In this document: positions 18,071 to 30,600 of the stretch, piece after piece
How positions within the stretch are numbered: the stretch's first letter is position 1
How the letters are laid out: each line of letters opens with the position of its first letter
DNA from: Trifolium pratense
Lineage: Eukaryota; Streptophyta; Magnoliopsida; Fabales; Fabaceae
DNA: 64,000 nucleotides
Assembly: GCF_020283565.1 (NCBI RefSeq)
Contig: NC_060060.1
Span: 20,398,001 to 20,462,000, forward strand
Reading direction: 5' to 3'
Program-made: the position numbers and the translations under genes
The notes under the pieces: model-generated
The model's input: the letters and a program-made list of their open reading frames with translations, nothing else
The model's database searches: none
Told to the model about the DNA's origin: nothing

Positions 18071-20603
18071 TAATACTCACATCCATGATTTAAAAACTCA
18101 TATTTAACACATGAAAATAAAATAAGAGAGATATTATTCTTTACAAGATATATTAATAGGTATATAGTTGTTGGTGTTATTTATTTTTTAAAATGCATGA
18201 CTACGGTCGTATTTAATTCATGAAAATTAGAAAGAAAAAAATTAATTAAGTATGTATGAATCTGGGTGCATCTTGTGCTAGGTTGAAAATGAGGGACGAC
18301 TTAGCTGACTGAGTTTGAGAAAAATATACTAATGCAAACAATCAGCATGAAAATAATTCACATATGTACTTCACCTTTCTTTTTGTATAATTTATTTCCA
18401 TTAAGTTGATGTCATCAGTAATACTTAGCCTATAATATATTTTTTTTATACAATTAGCCTATAACTTTAAAATAATACTAATAATGCATTAGTTTTTTTA
18501 GATTTAATAAATTAAAAGAAATGATATTAAAATTTTAATTTTAATAGAGATTAGAAATATTTTTTTAGAGTGTCACATGATTGCTTATGAACTACTCAAG
18601 CTTCCTTTTACTAGTAATAAAAGAAGACTTTTGAGAGAAGGTGTTTGTCAAAATCTGTGATTGATTTTCAAATGAGGCACCGAGCCTTCTTAAATACAAT
18701 CATAAAGGGCAAAAAAGTAAAATGTCATGATATAAAATTATATTTAAAATAATCTAATAACATAATACTTAGTTCCTATTACAATAATTATTTCCTGTTA
18801 CAATTAGCCACCTCTTATCCACTTTCTTTATTCTTTTACCCATAACTGGTTATAAGAGTTTACAAAATATGGACAAATTGGGGATCAGATTATTCAAACC
18901 CATGTCTAGCTGGGCGTTGTCCTTGTTGCAATTTTGGTTTCAACCCATGTTTTTCTTTAAAAATAGTGATTTTTTGTGTAGTGATTTATTGTCTCCAACA
19001 TTAAATTTAAAGAAGAAATATCACATTTGAGATCAAAATTTACCTTTATTTTGAGTCAAAAATCACTACTTTATTTTATATTTTGATTTTTTCAGAATAT
19101 ATTTTGATTTTTACGTAATATACCATTATTTTGTAAAAATATTTATTTAAGATTTTATGGAAGTTCTATTGAATTCAAATTTATAAGTCGTAAATCTCAT
19201 ATACTCCTTTCTAATTCTATTTGGTAAAACTAAAGAAAGTGTGAGATGGAGAAGTTGAGAACAGTTAGAAGGATATTGTTGAAATTTCAAGAAAATACAA
19301 TGGTTAAGTTGTGTGAAGGAATGACAAATATATTCACTTTTAAAAAACTGTGTTATTTTTTCATATGATATAATAGAGAGAAAAAAATTAAATTGGTTAA
19401 AGAAAGAGGTAATTTGAATTTGAGCAAAATTAAAATTAATAAATATGCAAAATATTATCCATAAGTTCTAGTTTAACCGATAAAAACTTCGAAATTGTTA
19501 GCCAAAATCTCTCATCTACGTGTTTGAATTAAAAAATTCAGCTATTTTAAAATCAGTAATTCACTTTAGAGTTTAAAGAGAATAATATTAACATTCAATT
19601 AATAAACAAAAAATATTCTCTAATTGTAAAAGAAGAGTTGGGATCTTTTGATAAAAATAAAAAATAAAAAAGAAGAGTTGGGGGTCCATGAGAAAAGTGC
19701 TTTGTGTTATAGTCCTTATACTGAAATTCCTGACTTCTTGCACTCACAAAGACAAGCAAGTATGAAATCCTTTTGCAGACAACTACGCTGCTGCTCACAA
19801 TGCTTTGGAATCTTGAATCATGGCACGCTGCTTGTTTGATGGAACTGCTTCCTTGTAATTTCTCTTTTATGTTATGTACGGCGGTTCCCAGGTATGTTTG
19901 GGAGAAGCGACCGTATAGGACATCAAATACCAAATTTTGTTTTGTTGTTTAGTGTGTATATGTGGGCGAGCGTGGATGCATGTATATTAAAATAAATAAA
20001 TTATCATATTATGTCTTATGAAGTTCCTGAATGAAAGGAAAGAGAAGTTGTGATGGGAGTGGCTTCAACATTGTTGGCGTAGTTTTCATGTTTCTACTTT
20101 GGAGTGCGGTTGTTGAAAGAAAATTCACAATTTTTGTTTTAACGGAACACAAATACTGTTAACTTAAAAGGGTGTATAGGTCAATTGAAATACTATTAAA
20201 TAGGGGGAGGTCAATGTCATATTAAAAAATAGAGGAGGTGTGAGTGACATTTCAACCTGCCTAAAAAAGATCGATGTAATTTTCCTATAATTTTATGGAT
20301 GCAATATTAGGCTTGCTCCAGTTCAAAATTCAATTCGGAACAATATATTAGCTTGATAAAACAATTAAATCAATGTACCGTTGAGATGATTTGCATCATG
20401 ATTCTCATTTAGTGAAAGAATCTGAGTTTGCATGTCTAGAGACAAATTGACTACGTTTGAAAAAATTGAATATCTCAACACAAGGATTAATTTCGAATTC
20501 AAAAAGCCTCACAATCCATAGGAATATCTCTGGACATTGGTCAAAAATTCTAATTACATTGGCTTATAAAAAAAAAGTTAACGGATGGACTTGTAGCAGA
20601 TAG
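18071..20603. other. Gene-free AT-rich interval
   Basis: No gene supported. Frames on both strands at 19595-19933 overlap each other and show no recognisable domain, splice context or conserved motif, so they are left uncalled. Confidence 0.5.
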
Positions 20604-20612
20604 TTAATAAAT

Positions 20613-21920
20613 GGGTAAATAGGGTTTTACCCCCTGCAAAATACGTGAAATTTGCTTTACCCCCTGCAAAATTATTTTTTGTGATTACCCCCTTGTAATA
20701 TCAAGATTCCATCATTTACCCCCCCAATAGACACCTAGGCCTTAGAATCTTTACTTTTGATGATGTGTCAAGCTTAGTTGGACGCTGACTTGACAAAATT
20801 GATGATGTAGCACGCCTATGTGGCTTTTCATTCATTTTTTATGAAAATAATTTGTGTCACATAATTTAATAATTATTTTTTTAAAAGAAAAGAAATTAAA
20901 AAAATTATTAATATAAATATATAATTATATAATATGATCCAATTTTTTTTTTGAAGACATAATAAGATCCAATTATAAATATAATTCTTTCCTTTTCCCA
21001 TAAATCTAGAAAATCAAAGTTCACTGATAATTGCTTTTTTTTCTTCCCAAAAAATACAGAACCTGCTTCTTCTCAAACGTCAAATCTGCTTCTTCTTCCC
21101 AAAAAACCCAAAAATCAAAACTGCTACTCAAACCTACTTCTGCTTCCAATGAGTAAACAAAACTTTTCCTCTTCTTCCCAAGAGTTTCTCTTTGTTCTTA
21201 CTCAATTATTTTTGGATTTCACTTTCCCCTTTTTTTCCCTTCATTCTGCACAACATATAGTAACAAAAAAATCTCAATAGTTCACAAAGAAGTTGGAGCA
21301 AAAGTTTTGCAGTATAATCAATAATAAAATCAAACTTTTGTTTTGTATAGATGTTAGCAACAACAATGTGAAACAGAAAATCCAAGATTGTCGTCGCCGT
21401 AAAGTGGCGCTCGCACCTTCCAATATTATTAGGGTTTGGTGATTGAAAATTGATTGGTTGAATTAAGTTATCTTTTGAATAGAAATTATGAGAGAGGGGA
21501 AAAGTGGTGCGATGATGGAATTGAATTTGAGAATTGGAAGAAGGAATGATTTTTAAGATTGGGAAGAAGAAGATGAAGGTGAAGTGAAGGAGACAAGTTA
21601 GCGTGAGAAAATAATTTGTTTAGTTTTTTTTTTTTTTACTAAAAAAATATTATTTGAGTTTAGTTAAAACAAATTTAAATCAGGGAAAAAATTATATTTT
21701 TATAAAATAAATTGCATGTGGCATTAAAAATTAATAATAAAAAATTAAATTCCAACTAAGCTTGACACGTCATCAAAAGTAAAGATTCTAAAGCCTAGGT
21801 GTCTATTGGGGGGTAAATGATGGAATCTTGATATTACAAGGGGGTAATCACAAAAAATAAAATTGCAGGGGGTAAAGCAAATCTCACGTATTTTGCAGGG
21901 GGGTAAAACTCTATTTACCC
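20613..21920. mobile_element. Non-autonomous Mutator-like element with long TIRs
   Basis: A 1308 bp element with inverted repeats of about 160-170 bp (20613-20782 and 21762-21920). It begins GGGTAAATAGGGTTTTACCC and ends with the near-inverse. The 9 bp TTAATAAAT directly repeats at 20604-20612 and 21921-21929. No transposase frame. The centre (about 21000-21600) has a less AT-rich, CT-rich part resembling a gene leader (repeated CTTCTTCCCAAAAAA motifs, TTAGGGTTTGG), so it may carry captured host sequence. Confidence 0.85.
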
Positions 21921-21929
21921 TTAATAAAT

Positions 21930-24472
21930 TAGTAAATTGAATATGAAGTATTTGATAAAATTAAATCAATAACAAAACTTTATAAACTCGTGAGACGCAA
22001 TAAATTCAACTCTATTTTTCATTTTCATCAACATAGCCACACACAGCCATTTAGAAAGAATGATCTATCTATCCCATTATGCAATCCAGCCATTGACATC
22101 GCTGGATGAAACAGAACCCACGCTTTCATCACATAATCATATTCTCTATGCTGAAAGGAAGGAAGTGAAATTATTCTCCTTTTCTTCCACTCTCTCTTGC
22201 TTTTGCTTACTTCATATGTGAAATCATTTTTTCAAGTACTCACCCAAACTATTCCCTTTTCCTTTAAAGGAATTTCTTTTTGTCTTTAAACGAATACACA
22301 AATACTACTGAAATCCACACACTATTACGAAGTCTTTAGTTCGACCTAATAATATCAACATTGTCAGTTGAATTAAGATTTACCGATAAAATTATATTCC
22401 CTTTACTACATGCATGTGGCAATTTTGTCCACATGTCATGGTTTTATGACCAACTATATTGGACTCCTTGGCTAAGGAAGGAATGAAGTTACATAAAATA
22501 AGAAAGAAAAGAACAATTAAAGGAAGAGCATAAAATGCTCACCTTTATTTTCCAATTAAGCACTTCTGGGAAGCTTTAACATAGAGTCATTTATATTTAT
22601 ATAGGTTAAAATTCAATTTTGATTCAATTGATGTATTTGGTTTCTACTACTAAAAATCATTTTTTGAAGTAAAAAGTCTAAATCTCAATTTTAAGTTAGA
22701 AATTAGAATCAATATAAAAATACTTCCACTTCAGAACATTGAAATATAAAAATTAATTCTATAAAATAATTTCAAGACCTCTCAAATTTAAAACCAAACC
22801 TTCACAAAATGTTATTGAATTTATCAAGTACAAGTACACTGACTTAACATAAATTTTTCTGGACTCAGATTCAACACCTTATCTTTCTCTCACATTTTTT
22901 AAAGTATACTATTTCAAAAAAATTACTTGAAATGAAGAATCAACTTCTCAATATGTATGAATGATGATATCAATATTACCAACTCAACACTCCTAACTAA
23001 GATTCCATCTTTCAAAAGGAATAAAGACAGGGTGACCCCATTAATCTAATCTAATAAGGTTGCCCTTGTAATTGATTGCTAGTGCTTCATACTTTTGTAC
23101 AGATCCCAATGTTAATAACAAAAAAATATTGGTCTAACCTTTCACAGTTTTCAATGAAATCCTTGACCGGATGTCTTAACATTTTTTATTTATTAATGAT
23201 ATGATATTTAGGGGAATGACCCGATAATTTAGTGTCCAGCTGCAAAATAAAAAAAATTTGAGTAAAAATTATTTTCACTAAAAATTAAATTTGAATTTTT
23301 CTAGAAAATTCATTCAAAGAGAAATTCATTAATTATTTAAACTGAATGTCTCGATTTAATATTTAATCTTAAACAAACTATCCTGCAGCTAAATAATCAT
23401 CTTTTTTATAATAGCAAATCCTAGAATTTTATGTTGGTTGGTTGTTGTATATAAGTAGTGGGGCCAATCAATAGTGATCTAATAGTTTTTGAATTATAGA
23501 TTTTAGTACTGTACTCATATATTAAAATTTGAATGGAACATAATTTAATCATGCAAAACCAGCTCAAGGAAAATTTACACTCACTTATAAATCTATGTTC
23601 GGATTATCTTCCATTTACTATGAGACTCTTTAACAACTAATTAACATTTTTATGCATTCTATATTTTTACTCATTAATTGTATTAGTTGAAAAAAATAAA
23701 GATATAGTACTATTTTCTTCTGAAAATTCAGTTTTTAAAATTAATAGTGCATGAGAGCATGATTAGTTTTTAGTTGTTTAACAAAGTATACCAACCACGA
23801 ACTATGAACTAATTCTTTAAAATAAAGAGATTCGTTTAAAAAATTGACCTCAACATACTTGAGAATCATCTTAGTCTTCTTAGTCCCTCTTAGTCCTCTA
23901 TATACATTGTCGAAAATCGAACTCATAATCACGTACAAGAGACTTGGGACCATCTTCCAACTATACCACACTATGGTGGATCAGTTTTAAATCATTATAA
24001 AATGTCTCCCCATTCATATAATTTGTAGCAAGAAAAGTAACAACATATCATAATCCATGTTTTGTATGTAGTGTGTAACATCTCATTCAAATGATTATCA
24101 AAGGGAACACTCCAAGTAAACAAAAGCTGCACTTTCCTTGGGCCTTGAGAGTACTATGTCTCTTGATGCCTCAAGATATCACTTTCTCTTCTTACAAAGC
24201 AATCTCATTACTCATCAATGAGTAAAGAACACAAAGAATATCTTTATTCCTTTTCTTTATTAAAGCAAATTCCCCTCTCCTATCTTTTTAAATTCAAAAA
24301 ATATTCCTATTTATTTCACACCCAAATTTACTCTCTTCACACCCAATATACTTGAGTAATTCAATCACTCTAAATTTACCTTAGTCTACACTCAAAGAAC
24401 CACAACTTCAACCTCAAATATCAAACAATTTTCCTTATTTCCCTCAAAAACAAAACTTTCTTATTACCTAAG
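21930..24472. other. Gene-free interval before the membrane-protein gene
   Basis: AT-rich sequence without a supportable gene. The last few hundred bases before 24473 become C- and A-rich (CTCAAAAACAAAAC-like), as expected for a plant promoter and 5' leader. No unambiguous TATA box was chosen. Confidence 0.5.
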
Positions 24473-24943
24473 ATGTCTTTACAAGAACAACCAATGCAGC
24501 AGCAGCAACAACAGCAGCAACAGCAACCAGTTCAAGTCTATCCAACCACTGTCACATACCAATCACCACCTGAACCTGACCACCATTCTTCAAATGGATC
24601 ATTTGGGTCAGTATTTGTTGTCTTAGCCATCATAATAATAATTTCTGCTGTTGCTTGTTGTCTTGGAAGGTTTTGCAGCCGTCGCGGTAGCGGTCACAGT
24701 CAGAAACATGTTAAGCAACAAAAGCAGCAGAAGCAGAACAACCAACATAACTCGCGTCCAAAAGAAGTTGATATTGAATTTGGATTCGACAAAAAAATTG
24801 CCGCTTCTAAGCCTATGAGTAATGGACATGGCCATGGAGGAGTTAGAGTTCAGAAACCAGTTTCTCATGGTCATCATGATATGAAGAGTTTTGAAATAAA
24901 GCTTGGTCCTCCTCCTCAAGGAAAGTATAGGCCAGGTCCATAA
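24473..24943 (+). CDS. Small single-pass membrane protein, function unknown
   Basis: Intronless 156-aa frame beginning ATGTCTTTACAAGAAC after an AC-rich leader. Residues 9-18 are a run of Gln. Residues about 46-65 (VFVVLAIIIIISAVACCLG) form one clear hydrophobic span, followed by the basic stretch RFCSRRGSG, which favours a cytosolic C-terminus. The rest is polar and His-rich (GHGHGG, SHGHH) and ends in a Pro/Gly tail (GPPPQGKYRPGP). There is no cleavable signal peptide. It resembles unnamed plant 'transmembrane protein' genes. Codon structure and a matching 3' end support a real gene, but I assign no function. Minus-strand frames over the same bases are shadows. Confidence 0.75.
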   Translation: MSLQEQPMQQQQQQQQQQPVQVYPTTVTYQSPPEPDHHSSNGSFGSVFVVLAIIIIISAVACCLGRFCSRRGSGHSQKHVKQQKQQKQNNQHNSRPKEVDIEFGFDKKIAASKPMSNGHGHGGVRVQKPVSHGHHDMKSFEIKLGPPPQGKYRPGP

Positions 24944-25546
24944 TGGGGTTAGAAGAGATGATTATTATGTAAACATGGTTCTTTTTCTTAATTATTGCAA
25001 CCATTTCACCACTATAACATTTTGTGGCTATTAATTTTCTCTGCTTTTCTCTTTTTCTTAGATTTGAAGATGTATGATGAAATGTATAATTATCTTTTCT
25101 ACTTCTTTTTTGCATGCTAATGTTTTATTATAAGATTATGAAAAATGTTTTTGTATTCTCTGCCATATGGCTTTGTGAAAGTAAAGACAATGTAAAACAT
25201 GTGGAAATAATTAAATTTTAAATTAATGTACAACAACAGAATTACTCGAACATAAATTCAAAATGGAAAACACAAATCGTAGTTTTTTATATACAAACTC
25301 AATGTATCATTCAAAATGTGCTATAAGACACTCAATCTTCAATCATATCCCACAGTATAGTATAAGATGTAGTACAAATTTTCAATGTTCCCTGCTATAA
25401 AAAAAATTTGGGGAAACAAAACAGAACAAAATTTGAAGAGAGATAGAGAAGGAGTTTTGTGAAATTTGTACTTCTGGTTTCTAGAGAAAGAGTTTGGTGA
25501 ATTTGTGTTCTCAACAAGACTTGTTATCAATATCAACAGTGCTGTT
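24944..25546. other. Spacer between convergent genes
   Basis: Holds the 3' UTR of the membrane-protein gene from the left and that of the PERK gene, transcribed toward it, from the right. No further gene seen. Confidence 0.5.
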
Positions 25547-28500
25547 TTAGTTTTGGATAGGTCTAATTTGTGAATCACCACTTGAAGTGTGTGGCGGCGG
25601 CACAAATGTAGATCTAGACATGTCTCCTGAACTGTTTTCTGTGTTGTACATATCAAATTCAGCAGAGTCACCAAAACTTCCATTAGCCATCCTTTTGAAT
25701 TTCATTAAGTCTTCATGATACTTTTCAGAATCATAAATTCTGCTCTGACCATACTTCACCCCGTTCGATAAATCATATAGTTGATCTCCACTGTCCAAGG
25801 CTCTTGCAATCTGATTAAAAACAAGTAAATGATTACTAAATTGTGAATGGTTTGAATATTATAAATACATATAATTATGATGAAAATAGTCCATGTTTAA
25901 TGGCTTAAATTTTTCATGGTACCATATAAATTTGTGTTTGAATTTTCTGTGGTTGCAGAAAACCCTAGAGTTGTTTCTCTAAATATAACTATCGTAAAGT
26001 TCTATAAGTTCGAAATTAGATCGTCTACACCTGCTTTATGGTGCAACAGCTGTAGGGATCGTTAGATTTAGAAAGATAAACTTTATCTCCCTAAATTAAA
26101 AGGTCCCTACTCCCTAATGCACCGTAAATTCTTAAAACAAGATAGGAATGACTTGGTAGTGTTTTCACCTGAACCATCCGCGGTCGTTTTGGGCCAGAAT
26201 GCCGAACACATGCTGCAGCTGCTTCAATCATTCTAACCATTTCACTGTCAATATATTGTCGTTGAAGTCTTGGGTCTACTAGTTCACTAAAGTCGCCTGT
26301 TTCAATTGCACGAACGAGAAGTGGACGGGCCTGTGAAGATAGAGGGAAAAAATTCAAAGGACATGTTAATTTTGTGAAATTTCAAACGAAAAAGAAAAAG
26401 AGAGAGAGCAGTTGAACAAGTTAACTGTGTTCATGATCAACATACTTTGCAATTAAGGCTCAATTGCAATTTTGGTACCCTTAATTTTTCTCGCTCACAG
26501 GATTTTGGTCTCTATTTAAAATCTAGTTTTTTAGTCTCACTCAGATTTTTGGTTACAAAACTGATGTGAAAAGTATTTTGCCAAATCACCACTTTTTGGT
26601 AATGAACATCAAAAATTTTAATTTTAGAAAGGAGTGATCAATTTTCCGAGCAAGTGAAAATAGACGAACAAAATTACAATTAAGCAAATATATAACGAAT
26701 AGGGTTAAATACATCTTCGGTAAATTAGCATTGTAATTTCTACTTGAAATTAAGATGATGATTGATGAATGTTTTTCAACTTGGAATTAAGACTTCTAGT
26801 AAATAAGGAAATAGTTCATACATACCCACTCAACCAAACTCTCTTCTCCCACAGGCTGTGTTGAATCAACAGGTTTCCTTCCAGTTATAAGCTCAAGAAG
26901 AACAACTCCAAATGAGAAAACATCTGATCTATCCGTTAGTTTTCCAGTCGTTGCATACTCTGGAGCCATGTAGCTGCAAATTGATGGTAACAAATTTGAT
27001 ATTACTCGTAATTTAGTGCACAAGGATTTATATTTAGAGACAAAGGGAGAGTTAATTTTAATCACATAGGAAACCTACCCAAAAGTACCCATCACCCTAG
27101 TTGATACATGAGTATGAGCAGCATCGGTTAATTTGGCAAGTCCAAAGTCTGCAACCTGGGTTAGAACATGATTAAATTACAATCTAGGACTTCAATTTAT
27201 AAATAAGGAGCCATGAAAAAATCAAACTAAAAATGTATATGCATAATATACCTGAGCCTCATAAGCATTGTCCAAAAGTATATTCGATGACTTAATATCT
27301 CTGTGAATAATCTTTGGGTTGCCTAGATAAATAAAAAATAAACTTTAGCATTACATTAAATACAAAATTACCTTTCAAATATTAAAATACTAAATTGAAA
27401 TAAGGAGCATGTAATAGAAAACATAAACCATAGCACAATGCTATCAATATATACATATACTTACAGCCTTCATGTAGATATGCAAGGCCCCTCGCAGCAC
27501 CAATTGCTATCTTCATCCTCTTGGGCCAATCCAAAACATTCCATGCACTTTCTGAGATCATGACACACAAACAGCACACATATAAGAAACACTTCACACA
27601 CAAAAAAACACATCATTTGATATTTGGATCCCCCACAGGAAATACATGGTGCAGTATTTGCGGAGACCATTAGATCTAGAGAGAAAAAAACTAAATCTAA
27701 AGGTCTCCATAGTTGCTGCACCATGCAAATCTATTTTCGCTCTTAATTTATCTAAAGAGAGGGGAGAAAGTAAAATGAAACTCACGTTACCATGCAAATG
27801 TTGATCAAGATTTCCATTAGGAACAAACTCATAAATGAGAACTCTTTGTTGCTCAGATATACAATAACCAATCAACGATACCAAATGTCGATGATGAACA
27901 CGACTAATAGTATCAACCTCTGCTCTAAACTCTCTTTCTCCTTGACCACTACCAACCTTCAACAACTTAACTGCTCCAATTCTACCATCGGGTATTGAAG
28001 CCTTGTAAACACGCCCAAAACCTCCTTCTCCTATCACGTTTTCACTTGAAAACCCGTTAGTAATTTTAGCAACATTTTCATAACTAAAAACTATTTGGCC
28101 ACCACTAATTTGTTGTTGTGTTGTGTCTGAAGGAGTTCTCATATGTTGCATTGCACCTACATTGTTGCTATGACTATATCCAAAACCCGGTGACTCTACA
28201 TAATAATGCACATCTGCAAAAAAGTTAATTGCACAAGTCAATAATATTAATAATTAAAATAGCAAAAATGCTAACAAGTAACAACAAACTCTTTAACACT
28301 ATGTATGAGTATTGGACAACGACACAACATTATACTTGTGATTACATACATACAAGTACTTTTTCACAAATTATTATCAATCTTTATGTGTTGACGTCAG
28401 TGTCATGTCTGGAGGTTGTGTCTGTATCGGTATTTCATAGAATTTTAGCACACTCTTTACAATATTGACGATAAATTATGTACAAAATATTAATTTAGTA

Positions 28501-29164
28501 CTTTATTACCTCCATTCATTTGAGGTTTCATATGGGGTGGCATACCATAGAAATTCCCTCGTCTTTCTTTTCTTTTTAATATGAAACAAAGAATGAATGC
28601 AATAAATGCGAGAATAAAAACTGCTGCTATAGCAAAACCAATGTATTGTCCTATATTATCATTGGAGGAGGGCTGTTTAGATATAGAGTTGTTTTTGGAA
28701 GGAGGAGAGCTTGGTTTTGAACGGGGCGGTGAAGGACGATTTTGCAGCGGGGGAGGACTAGTTTTGGAAGAGGGCGGAGGTAAGGACGGAACTTGAGGAG
28801 GGGAATTTGATTGTGAAGGAGGGGGGGAATTATTGCCGACCGGTGGTGGTGGTGAAAATAATTGAGGCGGTGGAGACAATGTCGGTGTTGTAGGCGGTGA
28901 CGATTTAGAAGGTGGAGGTGAAACTTTTGATGGAGGTGGTGAAGAATGTGGCGGTGGAGATTGCTTTTGTGGCGGTGGTGATAGAGAAGGTGGCGGTGCT
29001 GTTGGCAACGGTGGTGGAGAATTTGATGGTGCTTTTTCTGGAGGAATTGGGTCCTCAGATGGTGATAAAGATGAAGATGGAGACGGGGCAGAATCTTTTT
29101 CAGAATCCCTTTTTTTTAAATTCAAAGAAAAAGACGTTCCATTTGACTTAGTTTCATTAGCCAT
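25547..29164 (-). CDS. PERK: Proline-rich extensin-like receptor kinase (PERK)
   Basis: Plasma-membrane Ser/Thr receptor kinase with an extensin-like, wall-associated ectodomain (family knowledge). Exons in transcript order: 29164-28510, 28213-27791, 27551-27465, 27322-27252, 27155-27079, 26973-26826, 26330-26169 and 25810-25547. These give 628 aa. Residues 1-170 are Ser/Pro-rich with many SPPP motifs; about 173-196 is the membrane span, followed by KRKERRG. Kinase landmarks: GEGGFG at 280-285, AVK with Lys301, HRD at 395-397, DFG at 415-417 and APE at 441-443, so it should be active. No clear N-terminal signal peptide, as usual for PERKs. Exon 1 extends as an open frame upstream to a TTG; the first ATG is 29164. 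Introns 2 and 7 each contain a related small MITE. Which PERK subgroup it belongs to is not resolved. Confidence 0.93.
26038..26123. mobile_element. Small MITE in PERK intron 7
   Basis: An 86 bp foldback beginning ATGGTGCAACAGCTGTAGGG and ending ACTCCCTAATGCACCGT. Ends pair imperfectly, with a central GTTAGATTTA / TAAATTAAAAGG. Closely similar in layout to the element in intron 2 of the same gene. Confidence 0.55.
26460..26710. repeat. Degenerate inverted-repeat sequence in PERK intron 6
   Basis: Contains CAATTGCAATTTTGGTACCC on the left and AAATTACAATTAAG on the right, with GGTCTCTATTTAAA-like pieces in between and GGGTTAAATAC just beyond. This looks like decayed copies of the 'tttttagtctct' MITE families elsewhere in the window. 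Ends not resolved. Confidence 0.3.
27646..27724. mobile_element. Small MITE in PERK intron 2
   Basis: A 79 bp foldback starting ATGGTGCAGTATTTGCGGAG and ending CATAGTTGCTGCACCAT, with GGAGACCATTAGATCT pairing with AAATCTAAAGGTCTCC. No coding content. Shares the ATGGTGCA terminus and internal order with the intron 7 element. Confidence 0.6.
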
Positions 29165-29288
29165 TTCTGAATTTATCAAAAATTTAAAATCGATATATTC
29201 TCAGAAATGGCTAGAAATTGAAAAACAACAATATTGAACTTTTAGACCATTTTTGAGGATTTTTGTTTTTAAGATCCAATACTCAAAT

Positions 29289-29360
29289 CAGAGAAACAAA
29301 CAAAAACAATGTAATGGTATTGTTCAGAGAGACAAACAAAAACAATGTAATGGTATTGTT
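29289..29360 (-). repeat. 36 bp tandem duplication in the PERK 5' leader region
   Basis: Two adjacent 36 bp units (29289-29324 and 29325-29360) differ at one base (CAGAGAAACAAAC versus CAGAGAGACAAAC) and share CAATGTAATGGTATTGTT. They lie about 125-195 bases upstream of the PERK start codon, probably in the transcribed leader or core promoter. Confidence 0.85.
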
Positions 29361-29515
29361 CTTGTTTGAAGGATGAAGCTTAATCTGATGATGAAGTATC
29401 CAGCAAATTCATTGATTTTGGGTAACAGAATTGCCAGCACAAACAATGCAACAAGAAAAAGAGAGATGTACGCGTGTGTCTGAAATATGAGAAAGATAAA
29501 TTAATGATAGTAGTA

Positions 29516-29523
29516 ATTATTAT

Positions 29524-29574
<51 letters not shown>
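29516..29574. repeat. (AAT)n microsatellite
   Basis: About 18 AAT/ATA units in an otherwise ordinary AT-rich stretch upstream of the PERK gene. A likely length-polymorphic marker. Confidence 0.95.
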
Positions 29575-30426
29575 TCTGAAAATGAGTCATTATAATTCCT
29601 TAAACATTATGTGTTAGCACTTAGCATTATTTTAGGTAGTTGGTTTCATGTTTGTATAGATCCATGCTCCTTTTCGGTTGGGTTTGTTAAGGAGCCAAGT
29701 ATCACTCTTTTTCTATTGTCTCCAACTAAACCAACTTTGGTCCTTTACATAACAATGTCTTACATATTGGGGGTTGGGGTACATATGCTCACATTATTGG
29801 AAATGGACTTTAAAGACTAGTTATCCTTCTAATTAATAAAGTTTTCTTCGTTATAAGTTATTGACCAAAAAAGAAATTTTTTACATGTCTTCAATAGTAA
29901 ATCCTTTGTACTCCTACAAAAATAATAATTTATGATCCTATATTTTTGTCTTTGCTGAAAATTTCAATTATGACCCCAAAATAGTATAACAAAATTGCAA
30001 CTTGAATAAAAATCAAGTTATGCAAGGTTCCAGCAACTATTCATTGATGGAGTAAAGTTGTTCAACTTTCAAACAGAATGAAAGAAGTTAGAAACAACTG
30101 ATGAATAGGTCATAGTTAGTTTTTTAAGCTTACACGGTGTATATTTGGATGATTAGTGAGTTTGATAAAATTACAGTGTCACTGTGATTTTGTTGTAGCT
30201 AGTAGCTACAGAGAGTAGTTTTTACCAAAATCATGGTGTCGCCGTGATTCAGTCAGTCTAGATGTCAGTCCAAATATGCACTCAAACACCTAAGTAAATG
30301 TTTGTCATAAAATAAATCAAGTTGTAAGGTACTCCAAACATACCCTTACTTACAACTTATTTCTACCAATCAAATAATTGACCCTGCTACCAATCTTACT
30401 CTTTATTTAAATTACCCTTTTTTTTT

Positions 30427-30600
30427 TACTACTGTCCTAGTGGCCAACGCATACACAAATAAACAGGGAGTTGAAAGGGGTGTCGTGGGTTCGACCCCCA
30501 CACACCCATACTCATGTCTCCATTAGTACTAACCACTATACTCCAACATGAGGGACAAAAACGAATGAGAGGAGAAAATTGGACAGACGAGCACGTCCAT
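30427..30600 (+). mobile_element. SINE-like element
   Basis: An A-box-like TAGTGGCCAACGC near 30440 and a strong B-box GGGTTCGACCCC near 30488, spaced as in tRNA-derived SINEs. The body runs past 30580. The surrounding 29575-31500 has no gene; 30950-31340 holds two related stretches (CAAAACTGTGAG near 31018 and 31211; GAACTTGAGGTCGGAAC-type ends) resembling an internally repeated LTR fragment. Confidence 0.5.

Noticed and set aside
19595..19933. 112-aa minus frame and 63-aa plus frame over the same bases
   Set aside because: No family resemblance, no splice or leader context, overlapping frames on both strands, and sequence around is plain intergenic.
24623..25115. Minus frames opposite the small membrane-protein gene
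   Set aside because: Shadow frames; the plus strand has the polyQ, membrane span and ordered tail expected of a real protein.
28581..29151. Gly/Val-rich plus frames opposite PERK exon 1
   Set aside because: Antisense of the proline-rich coding repeat.
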